Shown: one piece after another, positions 33,529 through 42,000 of the stretch
Position numbering within the stretch: position 1 is the first letter of the stretch
Layout: each line of letters starts with the position of its first letter
Assembly (NCBI GenBank): GCA_028284495.1
Contig: JANQRP010000016.1
Coordinates: 124,001-188,000 of the forward strand
DNA length: 64,000 nucleotides
Direction: 5' to 3'
From: Longimicrobiales bacterium
Lineage (GTDB): Bacteria > Gemmatimonadota > Gemmatimonadetes > Longimicrobiales > Gaopeijiaceae
The notes under the pieces: model-generated
Database searches by the model: none
Told to the model about the DNA's origin: nothing
Seen by the model: the letters and a program-made list of their open reading frames with translations, nothing else
Made by a program: the position numbers and the translations under genes

Positions 33529-34042
33529 GGCGTGGACCTCGTTGCCGGAGGGATACCTTCACACGATGGCAGCTTATGGTTGCCTGACCACATCGAGCAA
33601 CGGCAGCGTCGCGGCGCCGCCAGGTCCATTCTCGGACAGCTGCGCATTGCCGAGAATCACCCCCGGTCAGCCCCGCCCGCGGGCCGTCGCAGAACGAGCT
33701 GCTCGCGGTCGCCTCTTCCGGATCCTCGGACGAGGCCAGGCAGCGAAACCACGCGAGGCCGGACGCGAGCCCTTCGATAAGCGCCTCCCCGGAGACTTCG
33801 GCACCTGGAGCACCTGAGACGAGCACCCGCCGGGGGCGGGCCGCCGCGTGCGAACGCATGGCCCACCCGAGCATAACGCTGACGCAGCGGCGCATCCGCC
33901 ACGCCGCGCGTCGACTGCACCGCCGAGACATCCTGCCAAGCGCACCACGAACCCGTTTGCGGTTCATGCTCGGCCGGCGGCGCGTTCAGTCCTGTCTCAG
34001 GTGACGCCCCCATCCGTCACTGTCCAGCTTCCAAGCCATGTC
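33529..34042. other. Upstream region of the SEL1 cassette, no supported gene
   Basis: About 510 bp between the cassette boundary and the SEL1 start. Reading frames are open on the minus strand, but none has a convincing composition, start site or recognisable family. It may hold the promoter for the cassette genes or a decayed gene. Confidence 0.4.
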
Positions 34043-34170
34043 CTGTAACTGCCTCTTCCCGAACATCCGCGTCGGCAACCACCCACCGTGCGGCGAACTT
34101 CCGACGGCGACTGCCGCCGAAGTCCTACCGAGCCTGGACCGCCCGGACCGCGGACGCAACCTAACCGTAC
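34043..34170 (-). other. Right end of the cassette array: possible attI or very diverged attC
   Basis: CCATGTCCTGTAAC at 34036-34049 is the last cassette boundary, pairing with 31512. The adjoining DNA does not resemble the standard site: GTAACTGCCTCTTCCC, then GTCGGCAAC at ~34072-34080 (a possible single L-type box), and GTTAGGT on the minus strand near 34158-34165, which fits GTTRRRY. A single L-R pair without the full stem would be expected of an attI site. No integrase gene borders it in the next 30 kb, so this is tentative. Confidence 0.4.
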
Positions 34171-34293
34171 ACGCATCGGCGCCGACCCGACATGGCGGGA
34201 CCAGCGTCCGAAGGCACGCTCCGGCTCGATTCTGGGCGTAGCCGCGTAGACGTCGCCCACCTCGACGAGGCCTCGCAGGACAACGACCGACCG

Positions 34294-35178
34294 TCAGACG
34301 GCGTCGCAGTCGGGTGGCCGGGCGAGAAACTCGGCGGACGGCACAGCGGCCAGCGACGCGGGCGAGAGCTCGGGGTGAGCGTCCGCGTACGCCCGCACGA
34401 GGCAGTAGCCGATGGTGTAGCCCGCCCAGCGTGGAACGACGCTGCCGAACCATGGACCGCCGAACATGAAGGTGTCCTGGAACTCGCGCGCGGGCGATTC
34501 GAGTGCGGGCCGGATCCGCTCCCACGACGGATCGACCTGGTCGGGCGAGAGGGCCCTCGCCGACGGGTGAAGGACGTCGGGATACAGCAACCAGGCGAAG
34601 TGATGGGCACGCCCCTCTCGAAGCAGGACGTCGAGGCCGGTGGGCCATTGCGCCCAGGTCACCGCATGGTGGTACTCGTGGGCGATCGTGAACGGGAGTT
34701 CGCGGAGGATGTCGGAATTCAGGCTCGGTGCCACGTAGAGCACGACCAGGTCGGGGGCGACGGTGGCGCCGCCAATCCCGCCCATGAGTTCGAGCACCGG
34801 TCCGGACGGCGACTCGGCCAGGACAACGCAGACGTCGGGTGGTGCTCCCGGCATCGCGGCCCGAGACGACCGGAGCGCCTGCTCGACCGCACCGAAGAGC
34901 CCCGCCTCGTCCCAGAGTTCGAGGTTGCGCCGCGTCCACTCCGGGTCGCTCCCGGCGTCCGCGGAGAACTGGTAGACACTCTCGGGGCACGGGGCGACGA
35001 GCTCGGAGCGCTGCCTCGTGATCCAGACGGTCGACTCCGCGCCGTCTTCGAAGGCGATCTGGTGAGCCCTGGGTCGTGCGTCAGCGACCCGGTCGCCAGG
35101 CGCCTCTGCACGCGCGCACGCCAAGACGCTCAGGGCGAGTAGAAGGAGAAGGGATGCGGTACGCGTGCGATCACTCAC
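34294..35178 (-). CDS. DUF2268-type Zn-dependent protease lipoprotein
   Basis: About 294 residues from a GTG at 35178. The lipoprotein signal ends SVLAC. The catalytic signature is LPFTIAHEYHHAVTW: HEYHH fits the HExxH zinc motif. Upstream elements EDGAESTVWITRQRSELVAPCP and GGIGGATVAPDLVVLYVAPSL resemble DUF2268 predicted proteases, and VPRWAGYTIGYCLVRAY contains the usual third helix. It should act outside the cytoplasm. Substrate is unknown. It lies just outside the cassette array. Confidence 0.75.
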   Translation of the reverse strand: MSDRTRTASLLLLLALSVLACARAEAPGDRVADARPRAHQIAFEDGAESTVWITRQRSELVAPCPESVYQFSADAGSDPEWTRRNLELWDEAGLFGAVEQALRSSRAAMPGAPPDVCVVLAESPSGPVLELMGGIGGATVAPDLVVLYVAPSLNSDILRELPFTIAHEYHHAVTWAQWPTGLDVLLREGRAHHFAWLLYPDVLHPSARALSPDQVDPSWERIRPALESPAREFQDTFMFGGPWFGSVVPRWAGYTIGYCLVRAYADAHPELSPASLAAVPSAEFLARPPDCDAV

Positions 35179-35195
35179 CGGCTCGGCGCGAGATT

Positions 35196-35214
35196 TATAT
35201 AGTGTCACGATATA
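35196..35214. promoter_or_regulatory. Candidate operator or promoter: TATAT-palindrome
   Basis: TATAT-A-GTG-T-CAC-G-ATATA is a near-perfect palindrome centred at 35205 with one mismatched pair, in an AT-rich island about 20 bp upstream of the DUF2268 protease start. It probably combines promoter elements with a repressor site. The regulator is not identified. Confidence 0.5.
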
Positions 35215-35298
35215 TAGTCACGCTGAGTATCGAGGGTCAACGATCCGGATCCTCGAGGGCCGGCGGGTACGGGAAGGGCCATCGGCGCGGCCGGCCGG

Positions 35299-36654
35299 TC
35301 AGTCGGCGTCCTCCGATCCCACCCGCCCCCTCAACGGCGGATACGCCACCGCCAGTGCCGCTCCCCGGTACACGACGAAGCCCACGAACGCGATCCACAG
35401 GCCCAGGTTGTCGAGCGCCGGGACCAGCAGCAGCGACGTGCCGATGAACGCGAGGCACGACAGCACGCTCGCGTTCCGCATGGCCGCCGTGCCGGTCGCG
35501 CCCACGAACACGCCGTCGAGCTGGAAGGCGGCGAAGCTCAGCGCGATGTAGAGCGCGGCCCACGGAAGGAACGTGAGCGCCGTCTCCCTCACCGGCTCGA
35601 GATCGGTCAGCAGCCCGACCGCCCACGGGCCCGCGACGAGCGCAGCTCCCGCCAGCACGAGTGCCGACACGCCCGCCATCTGGGTCGAGAGTCGCACGGC
35701 TCGATCGAAGCTCTCGCGGTTTCCTGCACCGACCGCCCGACCCACCTGGATCTCGGTGGCGTGCGCATAGCCGTCGAGCAGGTAGGCGCTCAGCGTGACG
35801 AGCTGCAGCAGAACGTGGTTGGCCGCGAGGATGCGGTCTCCGAAGATGGCGCCCTGATTGGTGAACCATCCCATGCCGATCAGGAGGAACAGCGTGCGGA
35901 CCATGATGTCCGCGTTGGCCCCGAGCGTCGCCCGAGCGGCGACCGGATCGAGGATGCGCCCCCTGGGCCACCACGCCTCGTCGTCCGTCCGCTCCTCCCG
36001 GAGCCCCCGCGCCACGAGCGCTCCTCCCAGAAGAAGCGTGCTCCATTCGGCCAGCGCCGTCCCGAGCGCGATGCCCTCGACGCCCCATCCGAGCACCCCG
36101 GCGAACAGGATGTCGAGGACGATGTTGAGGCCGTTCATCCAGAGCTGCGTCACGAGCACGGTGCGCGTCCGCCCCAGCCCGACGAGCACGCCCAGCATGA
36201 CGAACACACCGAGGCTCGCGGGCGCCGCCCAGATCCGGATGTCGAAGTAGGCGCGGGTGAGGCCCTCGACCTCGGCGGTGGCACCCAGGATCTGGAGCGA
36301 GGCCCAGCGGATCGGCAGCTGGAGCGCGAGAATCGCGCTCCCGAGCGCGACGGCCAGCAGCAGGGCCCGCCCGAACGTCGCACGCACCTCCGCGGAGTCT
36401 CCCCGCCCCGCCGCCTGCGCCGTGAAGCCGGTGGTTCCCATCCGCAGGAACCCGAACCCCCAGAAGACGAAGCTGAAGATCAGCGCTCCGAGTCCGACCG
36501 CCCCGAGTTCGGCGACCGTACCCGCATTGCCGATGACGGCGGTATCCACGAGCCCCAGCAGCGGGATGGCCGAGTTCGCGAGCACGATCGGCCAGGCGAG
36601 CTCGAGGATCCGGCGGCGGGTGACGCGGGGCGCCGCGGCTGGGGACGGGGTCAT
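35299..36654 (-). CDS. MATE-family efflux transporter
   Basis: 451 residues with about twelve hydrophobic segments in two halves. MATE features are clear: ELAWPIVLANSAIPLLGLVDTAVIGN in the first helix, LGALIFSFVFWGFGFLRMGTTGFTAQAAGRGD, and in the second half YLLDGYAHATEIQVGRAVGAGN. The sequence is closest in style to DinF-type MATE proteins. These export organic cations or drugs using Na+ or H+ gradients. It is monocistronic and has its own start at ATG 36654. Confidence 0.92.
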   Translation of the reverse strand: MTPSPAAAPRVTRRRILELAWPIVLANSAIPLLGLVDTAVIGNAGTVAELGAVGLGALIFSFVFWGFGFLRMGTTGFTAQAAGRGDSAEVRATFGRALLLAVALGSAILALQLPIRWASLQILGATAEVEGLTRAYFDIRIWAAPASLGVFVMLGVLVGLGRTRTVLVTQLWMNGLNIVLDILFAGVLGWGVEGIALGTALAEWSTLLLGGALVARGLREERTDDEAWWPRGRILDPVAARATLGANADIMVRTLFLLIGMGWFTNQGAIFGDRILAANHVLLQLVTLSAYLLDGYAHATEIQVGRAVGAGNRESFDRAVRLSTQMAGVSALVLAGAALVAGPWAVGLLTDLEPVRETALTFLPWAALYIALSFAAFQLDGVFVGATGTAAMRNASVLSCLAFIGTSLLLVPALDNLGLWIAFVGFVVYRGAALAVAYPPLRGRVGSEDAD

Positions 36655-36787
36655 CCCGTCAAGCTAGGCGCAGATCGGTCGATCCCGAACCGGCGAGCGA
36701 GCCGGCGACCCGCATGAGCAGGCGGCTTGCGGGCGCGCTTCGGCGCATCGAAGCTTCGCGGTCGTCGAACACCTCCACCCAACCCGT

Positions 36788-37744
36788 ATGCCGCCCGGAT
36801 CCGACCGCCTCGCCGACACCGTCCTCATGGTCCGCCCCGTGGACTTCCGCTACAACGACGAGACGGGCGTCGACAACGAATTCCAGCGGCCGCCGCGCAT
36901 GTCCACTCCGGAGCTGACCGCGCGCGTGCTCGAGGAGTTCGAGGGCATGGTCCGCGTGCTCCGCGGCGAGGGCGTCGACGTCCTCGTACTCGAGAAGAAT
37001 CGGGGCCTCGGCATCGAGACGCCCGACGCCGTCTTCCCCAACAACTGGTTCTCCACCGAGCACGACGGCACGCTGATCTTCTATCCGATGCTCGCCGAGA
37101 ATCGCCGCGCCGAGAAGCGCGTCGTGGACGTCGAAGAGCTCCTGGTGCGGCACGGCTATCGCGTCCGGAATCTTCTCAACATCGGGTACTACCGACGGTC
37201 GCAGCCGGCCCTCGAAGGCACGGGCAGCATGGTCATCGACCACGACAACGAGATCGTGTACGCGGCCGAGTCGCTCCGGTGCGACCGCGAGCAGTTCGCG
37301 AACTTCGTCCAGGCCCGCCGCTACCGGGAGGGCGTGCTCTTCCGAACCGCTGGCTCCAGCGGAAACCCGATCTACCACACCAACGTGATGATGAGCATCG
37401 GCGACCGTTTCGCTTTGGTCTGCGCCGACTGCATCGTCGATCCTCTCGAGCGCGAGGACGTGCGGGCGCGCCTTCGGGCCACGCACCACGTCGTGGAGAT
37501 CTCGATGGAGCAGATGGAGCGGTCGTTCTGCGGCAACATCCTGCAGGTACGCGACCGTCGGGGGCAGGCGGTCATCGTCATGAGCCGGACCGCGCACGAT
37601 GGCTTCACGTCGGAGCAGCGCGAGGAACTCGCCCGCTTCGGGCGGCTCGCGCCGGTGGACATCCCCACGATCGAGGAAGTAGGCGGCGGGAGCGCGCGCT
37701 GCATGATGGCCGAGGTGTTTCTGCCCCGGATGGTGACCGCCTAG
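36788..37744 (+). CDS. ctlX: Citrulline-utilisation hydrolase CtlX-type amidinotransferase-fold protein
   Basis: 318 residues. Guanidine-group modifying fold: VLMVRPVDFRYNDETGVDNEFQ with substrate-binding residues, ETPDAVFPNNWFSTEHDG, ALEGTGSMVIDHDNEIVYAAES, IYHTNVMMSIGD with the catalytic His, and GGGSARCMMAEVFLP with the catalytic Cys. Proteins with this exact pattern are annotated CtlX and hydrolyse citrulline-type ureido groups. Its stop shares the palindrome CTAG (37741-37744) with the stop of the convergent oxidoreductase gene. Confidence 0.88.
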   Translation: MPPGSDRLADTVLMVRPVDFRYNDETGVDNEFQRPPRMSTPELTARVLEEFEGMVRVLRGEGVDVLVLEKNRGLGIETPDAVFPNNWFSTEHDGTLIFYPMLAENRRAEKRVVDVEELLVRHGYRVRNLLNIGYYRRSQPALEGTGSMVIDHDNEIVYAAESLRCDREQFANFVQARRYREGVLFRTAGSSGNPIYHTNVMMSIGDRFALVCADCIVDPLEREDVRARLRATHHVVEISMEQMERSFCGNILQVRDRRGQAVIVMSRTAHDGFTSEQREELARFGRLAPVDIPTIEEVGGGSARCMMAEVFLPRMVTA

Positions 37745-39369
37745 CTCGCGACCGCCTCCGTCAGGTGGGCGTGGATCGCAGAGATCACGACCGAGCCCTC
37801 CCCCACGGCGGACGCCACCCGCTTCACGGATCCGGCCCGCACGTCGCCCACCGCGAACACGCCGGGCTCCGACGTCTCGTACGGTCGCGCGTCGGCCCGC
37901 GCGTCCCGCCCGGTGATCACCATGCCGTTGGGGTCGCGAGTCACGAGGTCCCCGACCCAGTCTGTCGAGGCGACGGCTCCGATCATGATGAAGAGCGCGG
38001 AGGCGTGGAGGGTGCGCGTGCGGCCGTCCGCGTCACGGAGCGTCACGCGCTGCAGCGCTCCGTCGGATCCCCCGACGTCCACCACCTCCGAGCGCGTGTG
38101 CAGCTCGATCCGTTCGTGTGGCAGGATCCGATCCGACAGGTAGGAGGACATCGTCTCCGACAGGCCGTCTCGTCGGACCACGAGGTGCACGCGAGACGCG
38201 TAGCGCGAGAGGAACATCGCGGCCTGGCCCGCCGAGTTGCCCCCACCCACCACCACCGCCTCGGAGTCGCGACAGAGTCGAGCCTCGAGGTCGGTCGCGG
38301 CGTAATACACGCCCTGACCCTCGTAGTCCTCCAGGCCGTCGATCGGCAGCCGCCGGTACTGCAGCCCCGTGGCGAGGACCACGCTGCGCGTGCGGACGCA
38401 GCGTTCGTCGTCGAGCACGACGTGGAACAGCCCGTCGTCTCCACGCACCAGGCTCGTCGCTCGCCGCGGCACGGTGAGCTTCGCCCCGAACTTGAAGGCC
38501 TGTGCCGCGCCCCGCCGCGCCAGCTCCGCGCCCGAGAGCCCGGTCGGAAAGCCGAGGTAGTTCTCGATCCGTGACGACGTGCCGGCCTGCCCCCCGATGG
38601 CGGTGTCCTCGATCACGAGCGTGCACAGCCCCTCGGACGTGGCGTACACGGCGGCACCCAGCCCCGCGGGCCCGGCTCCGACCACGACCACGTCGAAGAT
38701 GTCGCTCGCGTCCGCGCGCAGATCGAAGCCGATCGCGACCGCGAGGTGCCGCGGCGTGGGTGCCAGAAGCACGCGGGAGTCCCCGACCACTGCTACGGGG
38801 CGATCCCCCGGGTGGTCGATCGAGCCCGGCAGGTCGGCGAGTTCGCACCATCGATGCGGAATTCCGCTGCGCTCCACGAACTCGAGCAGGCGCACCGTCC
38901 GACGGTCCTGCATCGACCCGGCGATGATCAGGCCCCCTTCGTGCCAGTCGACGAGCAGGCGTCGACGGGCGATGAAGGCCGGGATCACCACGTCGCCGAT
39001 CGCGGGCACGGTCGCCACGAGCTCGGTGAAGACGTCCCGCGGGACCACCCGGGCCTTCAGGCCGCCCCGGGCGATGCCGGCCATGAACGCCCCCTGGCCC
39101 ATGAGCATGCCCAGCTCGCCCAGGAACGTGCCCGCCTCGAGCGACACGACGGCACGACCGTCAGCCCGATCGAGGACGTCGACGGCGCCCTGCTCGATGT
39201 AGAGGAAGTCGTACGTCGGCTGGCCGACCTCGAACACGACGTCGCCGTCCGCGAAGGTCCGCTCCTCCGCGTGCGCCGAGATCGCGTCGAGGAAGCTCGG
39301 GTCGACCTCCGGCCACGCGGTGCGCTCGAGCGCCGTCCGCGGATTGAGCGACGTGCGGGTCTCCGTCAC
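37741..39369 (-). CDS. Cyclic-nucleotide-binding domain fused to thioredoxin-reductase-like FAD oxidoreductase lacking the CxxC
   Basis: About 542 residues from a GTG at 39369. Residues ~15-140 form a cNMP-binding domain (EERTFADGDVVFEVGQPTYDFLYIEQGAVDVL, LEAGTFLGELGML). A middle linker has a glutaredoxin-like stretch (GIPHRWCELAD). From ~205 the FAD module starts at FDVVVVGAGPAGLGAAVYATSEGL and contains IGGQAGTSSRIENYLGFP, AVVVGGGNSAGQAAMFLSRYA and GVFAVGDVRAGSVKRVASAVGEG. The redox CxxC of thioredoxin reductases is absent, so its electron acceptor must differ. Family members occur widely as cNMP-regulated oxidoreductases. Translationally coupled by GTGA to the zinc-finger gene upstream. Confidence 0.87.
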   Translation of the reverse strand: MTETRTSLNPRTALERTAWPEVDPSFLDAISAHAEERTFADGDVVFEVGQPTYDFLYIEQGAVDVLDRADGRAVVSLEAGTFLGELGMLMGQGAFMAGIARGGLKARVVPRDVFTELVATVPAIGDVVIPAFIARRRLLVDWHEGGLIIAGSMQDRRTVRLLEFVERSGIPHRWCELADLPGSIDHPGDRPVAVVGDSRVLLAPTPRHLAVAIGFDLRADASDIFDVVVVGAGPAGLGAAVYATSEGLCTLVIEDTAIGGQAGTSSRIENYLGFPTGLSGAELARRGAAQAFKFGAKLTVPRRATSLVRGDDGLFHVVLDDERCVRTRSVVLATGLQYRRLPIDGLEDYEGQGVYYAATDLEARLCRDSEAVVVGGGNSAGQAAMFLSRYASRVHLVVRRDGLSETMSSYLSDRILPHERIELHTRSEVVDVGGSDGALQRVTLRDADGRTRTLHASALFIMIGAVASTDWVGDLVTRDPNGMVITGRDARADARPYETSEPGVFAVGDVRAGSVKRVASAVGEGSVVISAIHAHLTEAVAS

Positions 39370-39677
39370 TGGATCACCGCTTCGTCCACGTAGCACCATC
39401 CCCACGTCTCGCCGGGCTCGACCGAGCGCACGATCGGGTGCTCGGTCTCGTGGTAGTGCGCCGTCGCGTGGCGCCCGGGGGAGGAATCGCAGCAGCCGAT
39501 GTGGCCACACGTCATGCACACGCGCAGGTGGACCCAGTACCCGCCCGTGGCGAGGCACTCCTGACACCCGGGTCCGCTGGCACGGACCGTCCGCACCGCC
39601 TCGGCGTGGGTGCACCCCGCGGCCGCGGGGTTGCCGGCGAGGGACAGGTCCTGCTCGGGGTCGATTCTTCGATTCAT
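39366..39677 (-). CDS. UBP-type zinc finger protein
   Basis: 103 residues. Zn-UBP pattern: GCTHAEAVRTV, GCQECLATGGYWVHLRVCMTCGHIGCCDSSPGRHATAHYHETEHPIVRSVEPGETWGWCYVDE (residues ~38-99). The paired Cys/His ligands (CxxC, CxxC, H, H) are all present. In eukaryotes this finger binds the ubiquitin C-terminus; in bacteria the ligand is unknown, and it is often next to FAD oxidoreductases. The 4-nt overlap with the oxidoreductase suggests the two proteins work together. Confidence 0.9.
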   Translation of the reverse strand: MNRRIDPEQDLSLAGNPAAAGCTHAEAVRTVRASGPGCQECLATGGYWVHLRVCMTCGHIGCCDSSPGRHATAHYHETEHPIVRSVEPGETWGWCYVDEAVIQ

Positions 39678-39719
39678 GTCATGGCGCGTGCATACGCGAG
39701 GGCGCGCGCGTACGCGAGC

Positions 39720-41765
39720 TCAGTCCCCTTCCGTGATCGGCGTCGTTCCGCCGTGCATCTCGAACCACTTCCGGAGGAAGAGCTGCGTGCGGAGGAAGTT
39801 CGACGGGTTGCTGGACGTCCCGTGCCACTCGTCGTTGAAGCGGATCATCGCGGTCGGTACGCCGAGAACCTTGAGCGCGGCGTAGTACTCGTCCGTCTGC
39901 GAGATCGGCGTGCGCAGGTCGTTCACACCCGTCATCAGCATGGTCGGCGTGCTGACGTTGCCGACGTACATGAGGGGCGAGCGGCGCAGGTGCTCGCTGG
40001 GGTCGTCCCAGGGGAAGTTCTCGAAGTTGTTGTACCAGCCGATCCCGTCGGTCGTCCCGACGAACGAGAGCCAGTTGGTCACGGGGCAGTTGGCGGACGC
40101 CGCGGCGAAGCGGTCCGTCTGACCCACGACCCAGGACGTGAGCACGCCGCCACCCGAGCAGCCGTATACGAACATGCGGTCCTCGTCGATGTAGCCGCGG
40201 GCGATCACCTCGTCGACGCCGTTCATGAGGTCGTCGTAGTCCTTGCCCGGATATGCATTCTTGATCGAGTTGCCGAAGGGGCTCCCGTAGCCCGAGCTGC
40301 CGCGCGGGTTCGTGTAGAGCACCACGTAGCCGTTCGCCGCGTGCTCCTGCCATCCGAAGTTGAAGCCCACGTTGTACATCCCGTGGGGCCCTCCGTGGAT
40401 CGAGAGCATCATCGGGTATTCGCGGTCGGGATCGAAACTCGGCGGCTTCACGATCCAGCCCTGGATCTGATAGTCGTCCACCGAGCTGTACCAGATCTCC
40501 TCCACCTCGCCGAAGGTCACGCCGGCGAAGACGTCGTCGTTGACCCGCGTGAGCTGCGTGAACCCCGCTGCGGGGTCGTCGAGGTCGAAGGAGACGATGT
40601 CGGAAGGCGTGGCGGGATCGGTGTAGGTCGCCACCGCGAACCCGTCGGCCGTGAACGAGCTCAGGCCGAGCATGTAGTTGCCCCGCGCCACCTCGCTCAC
40701 CCCACCGTCGCGGTCGATGAAGTGCACGCCCCGCGTGCCCTCGGAGCTGACCGTCACGTAGAGGCCGCTCGCGTCGTGCGCCCACGTCATCCCGTTGATC
40801 TGGCGGTCGAAGTCGCCCGAGATCATGCGGGAACTCGAACCGTCCCGGTTCATCACGTAAACGTGGCTGTTCCGGTAGGTGTCGTCGTGGAAGTCCACGC
40901 CGCGGTAGGCGATCAGCTCGCCGTCGGGTGAGGGCAGCGGCGAGGAGTCCTGTCCGCGGCGTGTGGTGAGCTGCCGGATCGCGCCGGTCTGGACGTCCAC
41001 CGCGTAGACCTCCGACTCGCGCCAGCTGAGCTCGGCGTCGGCCGTGCGGAGCGAGCTGAAGAGGAGTTCTCGGCCGTCGGGCGTCCACTCGCCGGTGGAG
41101 TGGTTCCAGTCGCCGTCGGTGAGCTGCCGCGCCGTGCCGCCCTCGGCAGGGACGATGAAGATGTGGCGCCACGTGTCGTCCGTGAATCCCTGCCGGTCCT
41201 GACGGTAGTCGGCACGGGTCACCACGCGCGGTGCGGCGGTCCAGTCGGCGCCGTCGGGCCGCCCGGGCGGGGTCACGGAGAAGGCGGGCTCGGCGTCCAC
41301 GTTCATCGTGAAGGAGAGGTGCGTGCCGTCCGGCGACCAGCGGATGCCGCCCGGTCCGTTCTCGAGTCGGGTAATCTGGCTCTCCGCGCCCTCGGCGTCC
41401 ATCCAGCGGACCCAGATCTGGCTGCCGCGCGGCTCGCCCTGGCGGGTGAAGGCGATCCGGGTACCGTCCGGCGACCACGTCGGGCCGGAGCCCTCGGTGA
41501 GGTGCCGCGCGCGGGTCCCGTCCGCGTTCATGATCCAGATCGACGACTCGCGCGAGTCGTTCATCTTGTCGATCCACCCGCGCGTGTACACGATCTGCGA
41601 CCCGTCGGGCGAGATCTGCGGATTCGAGACGCTCTCCACGTCGAGGTACATCTCGAGGGAGATCGCGCGGGGACCGGCCTCCTGGGCCATCGCCGGCACT
41701 GCCGGCACGACGACGAGAAGGCCGGCGGCGGCGAGGCCGATCGCGAGGGAACGTGGGGTGGGCAT
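39720..41765 (-). CDS. S9-family prolyl oligopeptidase-type peptidase, secreted
   Basis: About 681 residues from the ATG at 41765, with GGAGGT upstream. A signal peptide (SLAIGLAAAGLLVVVPAVPAMAQ) precedes TolB-like propeller repeats (NPQISPDGSQIVYTRG, PTWSPDGTRIAFTRQG, IRWSPDGTHLSFTM). The catalytic alpha/beta-hydrolase domain begins near YPMMLSIHGGPHGMYN; nucleophile in FVYGCSGGGVL, Asp in LMTGVNDLRTPI and His in FNDEWHGTS. It cleaves peptides or removes N-terminal dipeptides in the periplasm. Standard length for the family. Confidence 0.92.
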   Translation of the reverse strand: MPTPRSLAIGLAAAGLLVVVPAVPAMAQEAGPRAISLEMYLDVESVSNPQISPDGSQIVYTRGWIDKMNDSRESSIWIMNADGTRARHLTEGSGPTWSPDGTRIAFTRQGEPRGSQIWVRWMDAEGAESQITRLENGPGGIRWSPDGTHLSFTMNVDAEPAFSVTPPGRPDGADWTAAPRVVTRADYRQDRQGFTDDTWRHIFIVPAEGGTARQLTDGDWNHSTGEWTPDGRELLFSSLRTADAELSWRESEVYAVDVQTGAIRQLTTRRGQDSSPLPSPDGELIAYRGVDFHDDTYRNSHVYVMNRDGSSSRMISGDFDRQINGMTWAHDASGLYVTVSSEGTRGVHFIDRDGGVSEVARGNYMLGLSSFTADGFAVATYTDPATPSDIVSFDLDDPAAGFTQLTRVNDDVFAGVTFGEVEEIWYSSVDDYQIQGWIVKPPSFDPDREYPMMLSIHGGPHGMYNVGFNFGWQEHAANGYVVLYTNPRGSSGYGSPFGNSIKNAYPGKDYDDLMNGVDEVIARGYIDEDRMFVYGCSGGGVLTSWVVGQTDRFAAASANCPVTNWLSFVGTTDGIGWYNNFENFPWDDPSEHLRRSPLMYVGNVSTPTMLMTGVNDLRTPISQTDEYYAALKVLGVPTAMIRFNDEWHGTSSNPSNFLRTQLFLRKWFEMHGGTTPITEGD

Positions 41766-41860
41766 GGGGACCTCCGACGTCGGGCAGGGTGACGATCCCG
41801 CGCCCCGGTCCGGGCGCGGAGACGGCTGACGCGAACGTAAGCGCCGCGCGCGGGACCCGC

Positions 41861-41896
41861 GAGGAGTTCCGTGAGGAGTTCCGTGAGGAGTTCCGC
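41861..41896 (+). repeat. Three 12-bp tandem repeats
   Basis: GAGGAGTTCCGT is repeated twice and followed by GAGGAGTTCCGC, in the divergent intergenic region between the S9 peptidase and rsmD. Copy number may vary between strains. No regulator is known for it. Confidence 0.7.
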
Positions 41897-42000
41897 TGGA
41901 CCGTGCTCGTCCGGGGGCGTACCCTCCGGCGCGGCCCGTCGGGTCGTTCCCGAGGCGCGCCTCGGCCAGGCACCGATCGCCCCCCACCTTCCTTCCCCTC

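Larger units (their letters stand above)
16836..34049 (-). mobile_element. Integron-type gene-cassette array without visible integrase
   Basis: A run of segments, each holding one gene or a short operon, separated by attC-like sites in the same orientation. Seven segments between 19.97 and 34.05 kb begin and end with private complementary sequences of 10-15 nt, which is the footprint of cassette circularisation and insertion. Reading order is right to left on the minus strand. No tyrosine recombinase of the IntI type is encoded anywhere in the window, so this is a CALIN-like array, or the integrase lies outside. Sites further left (5.6-16.8 kb) look like an older, decayed part of the same array. 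Confidence 0.85.

Noticed and set aside
33529..34042. Minus-strand ORFs upstream of the SEL1 gene as real genes
   Set aside because: No start site, domain or codon pattern supports them; arginine-rich readings are typical of non-coding high-GC DNA.
37741..37744. CTAG shared by the stop codons of CtlX and the oxidoreductase as a regulatory site
   Set aside because: It is simply two convergent TAG stops overlapping in a palindrome; no further symmetry around it.
36727..38574. A 615-codon plus-strand ORF and similar long ORFs opposite real genes (39438-40931, 58185-59741, 61567-63096, 52670-54643)
   Set aside because: They are antisense or shifted shadows of well-supported genes in high-GC DNA and show arginine/proline-rich compositions without family features.
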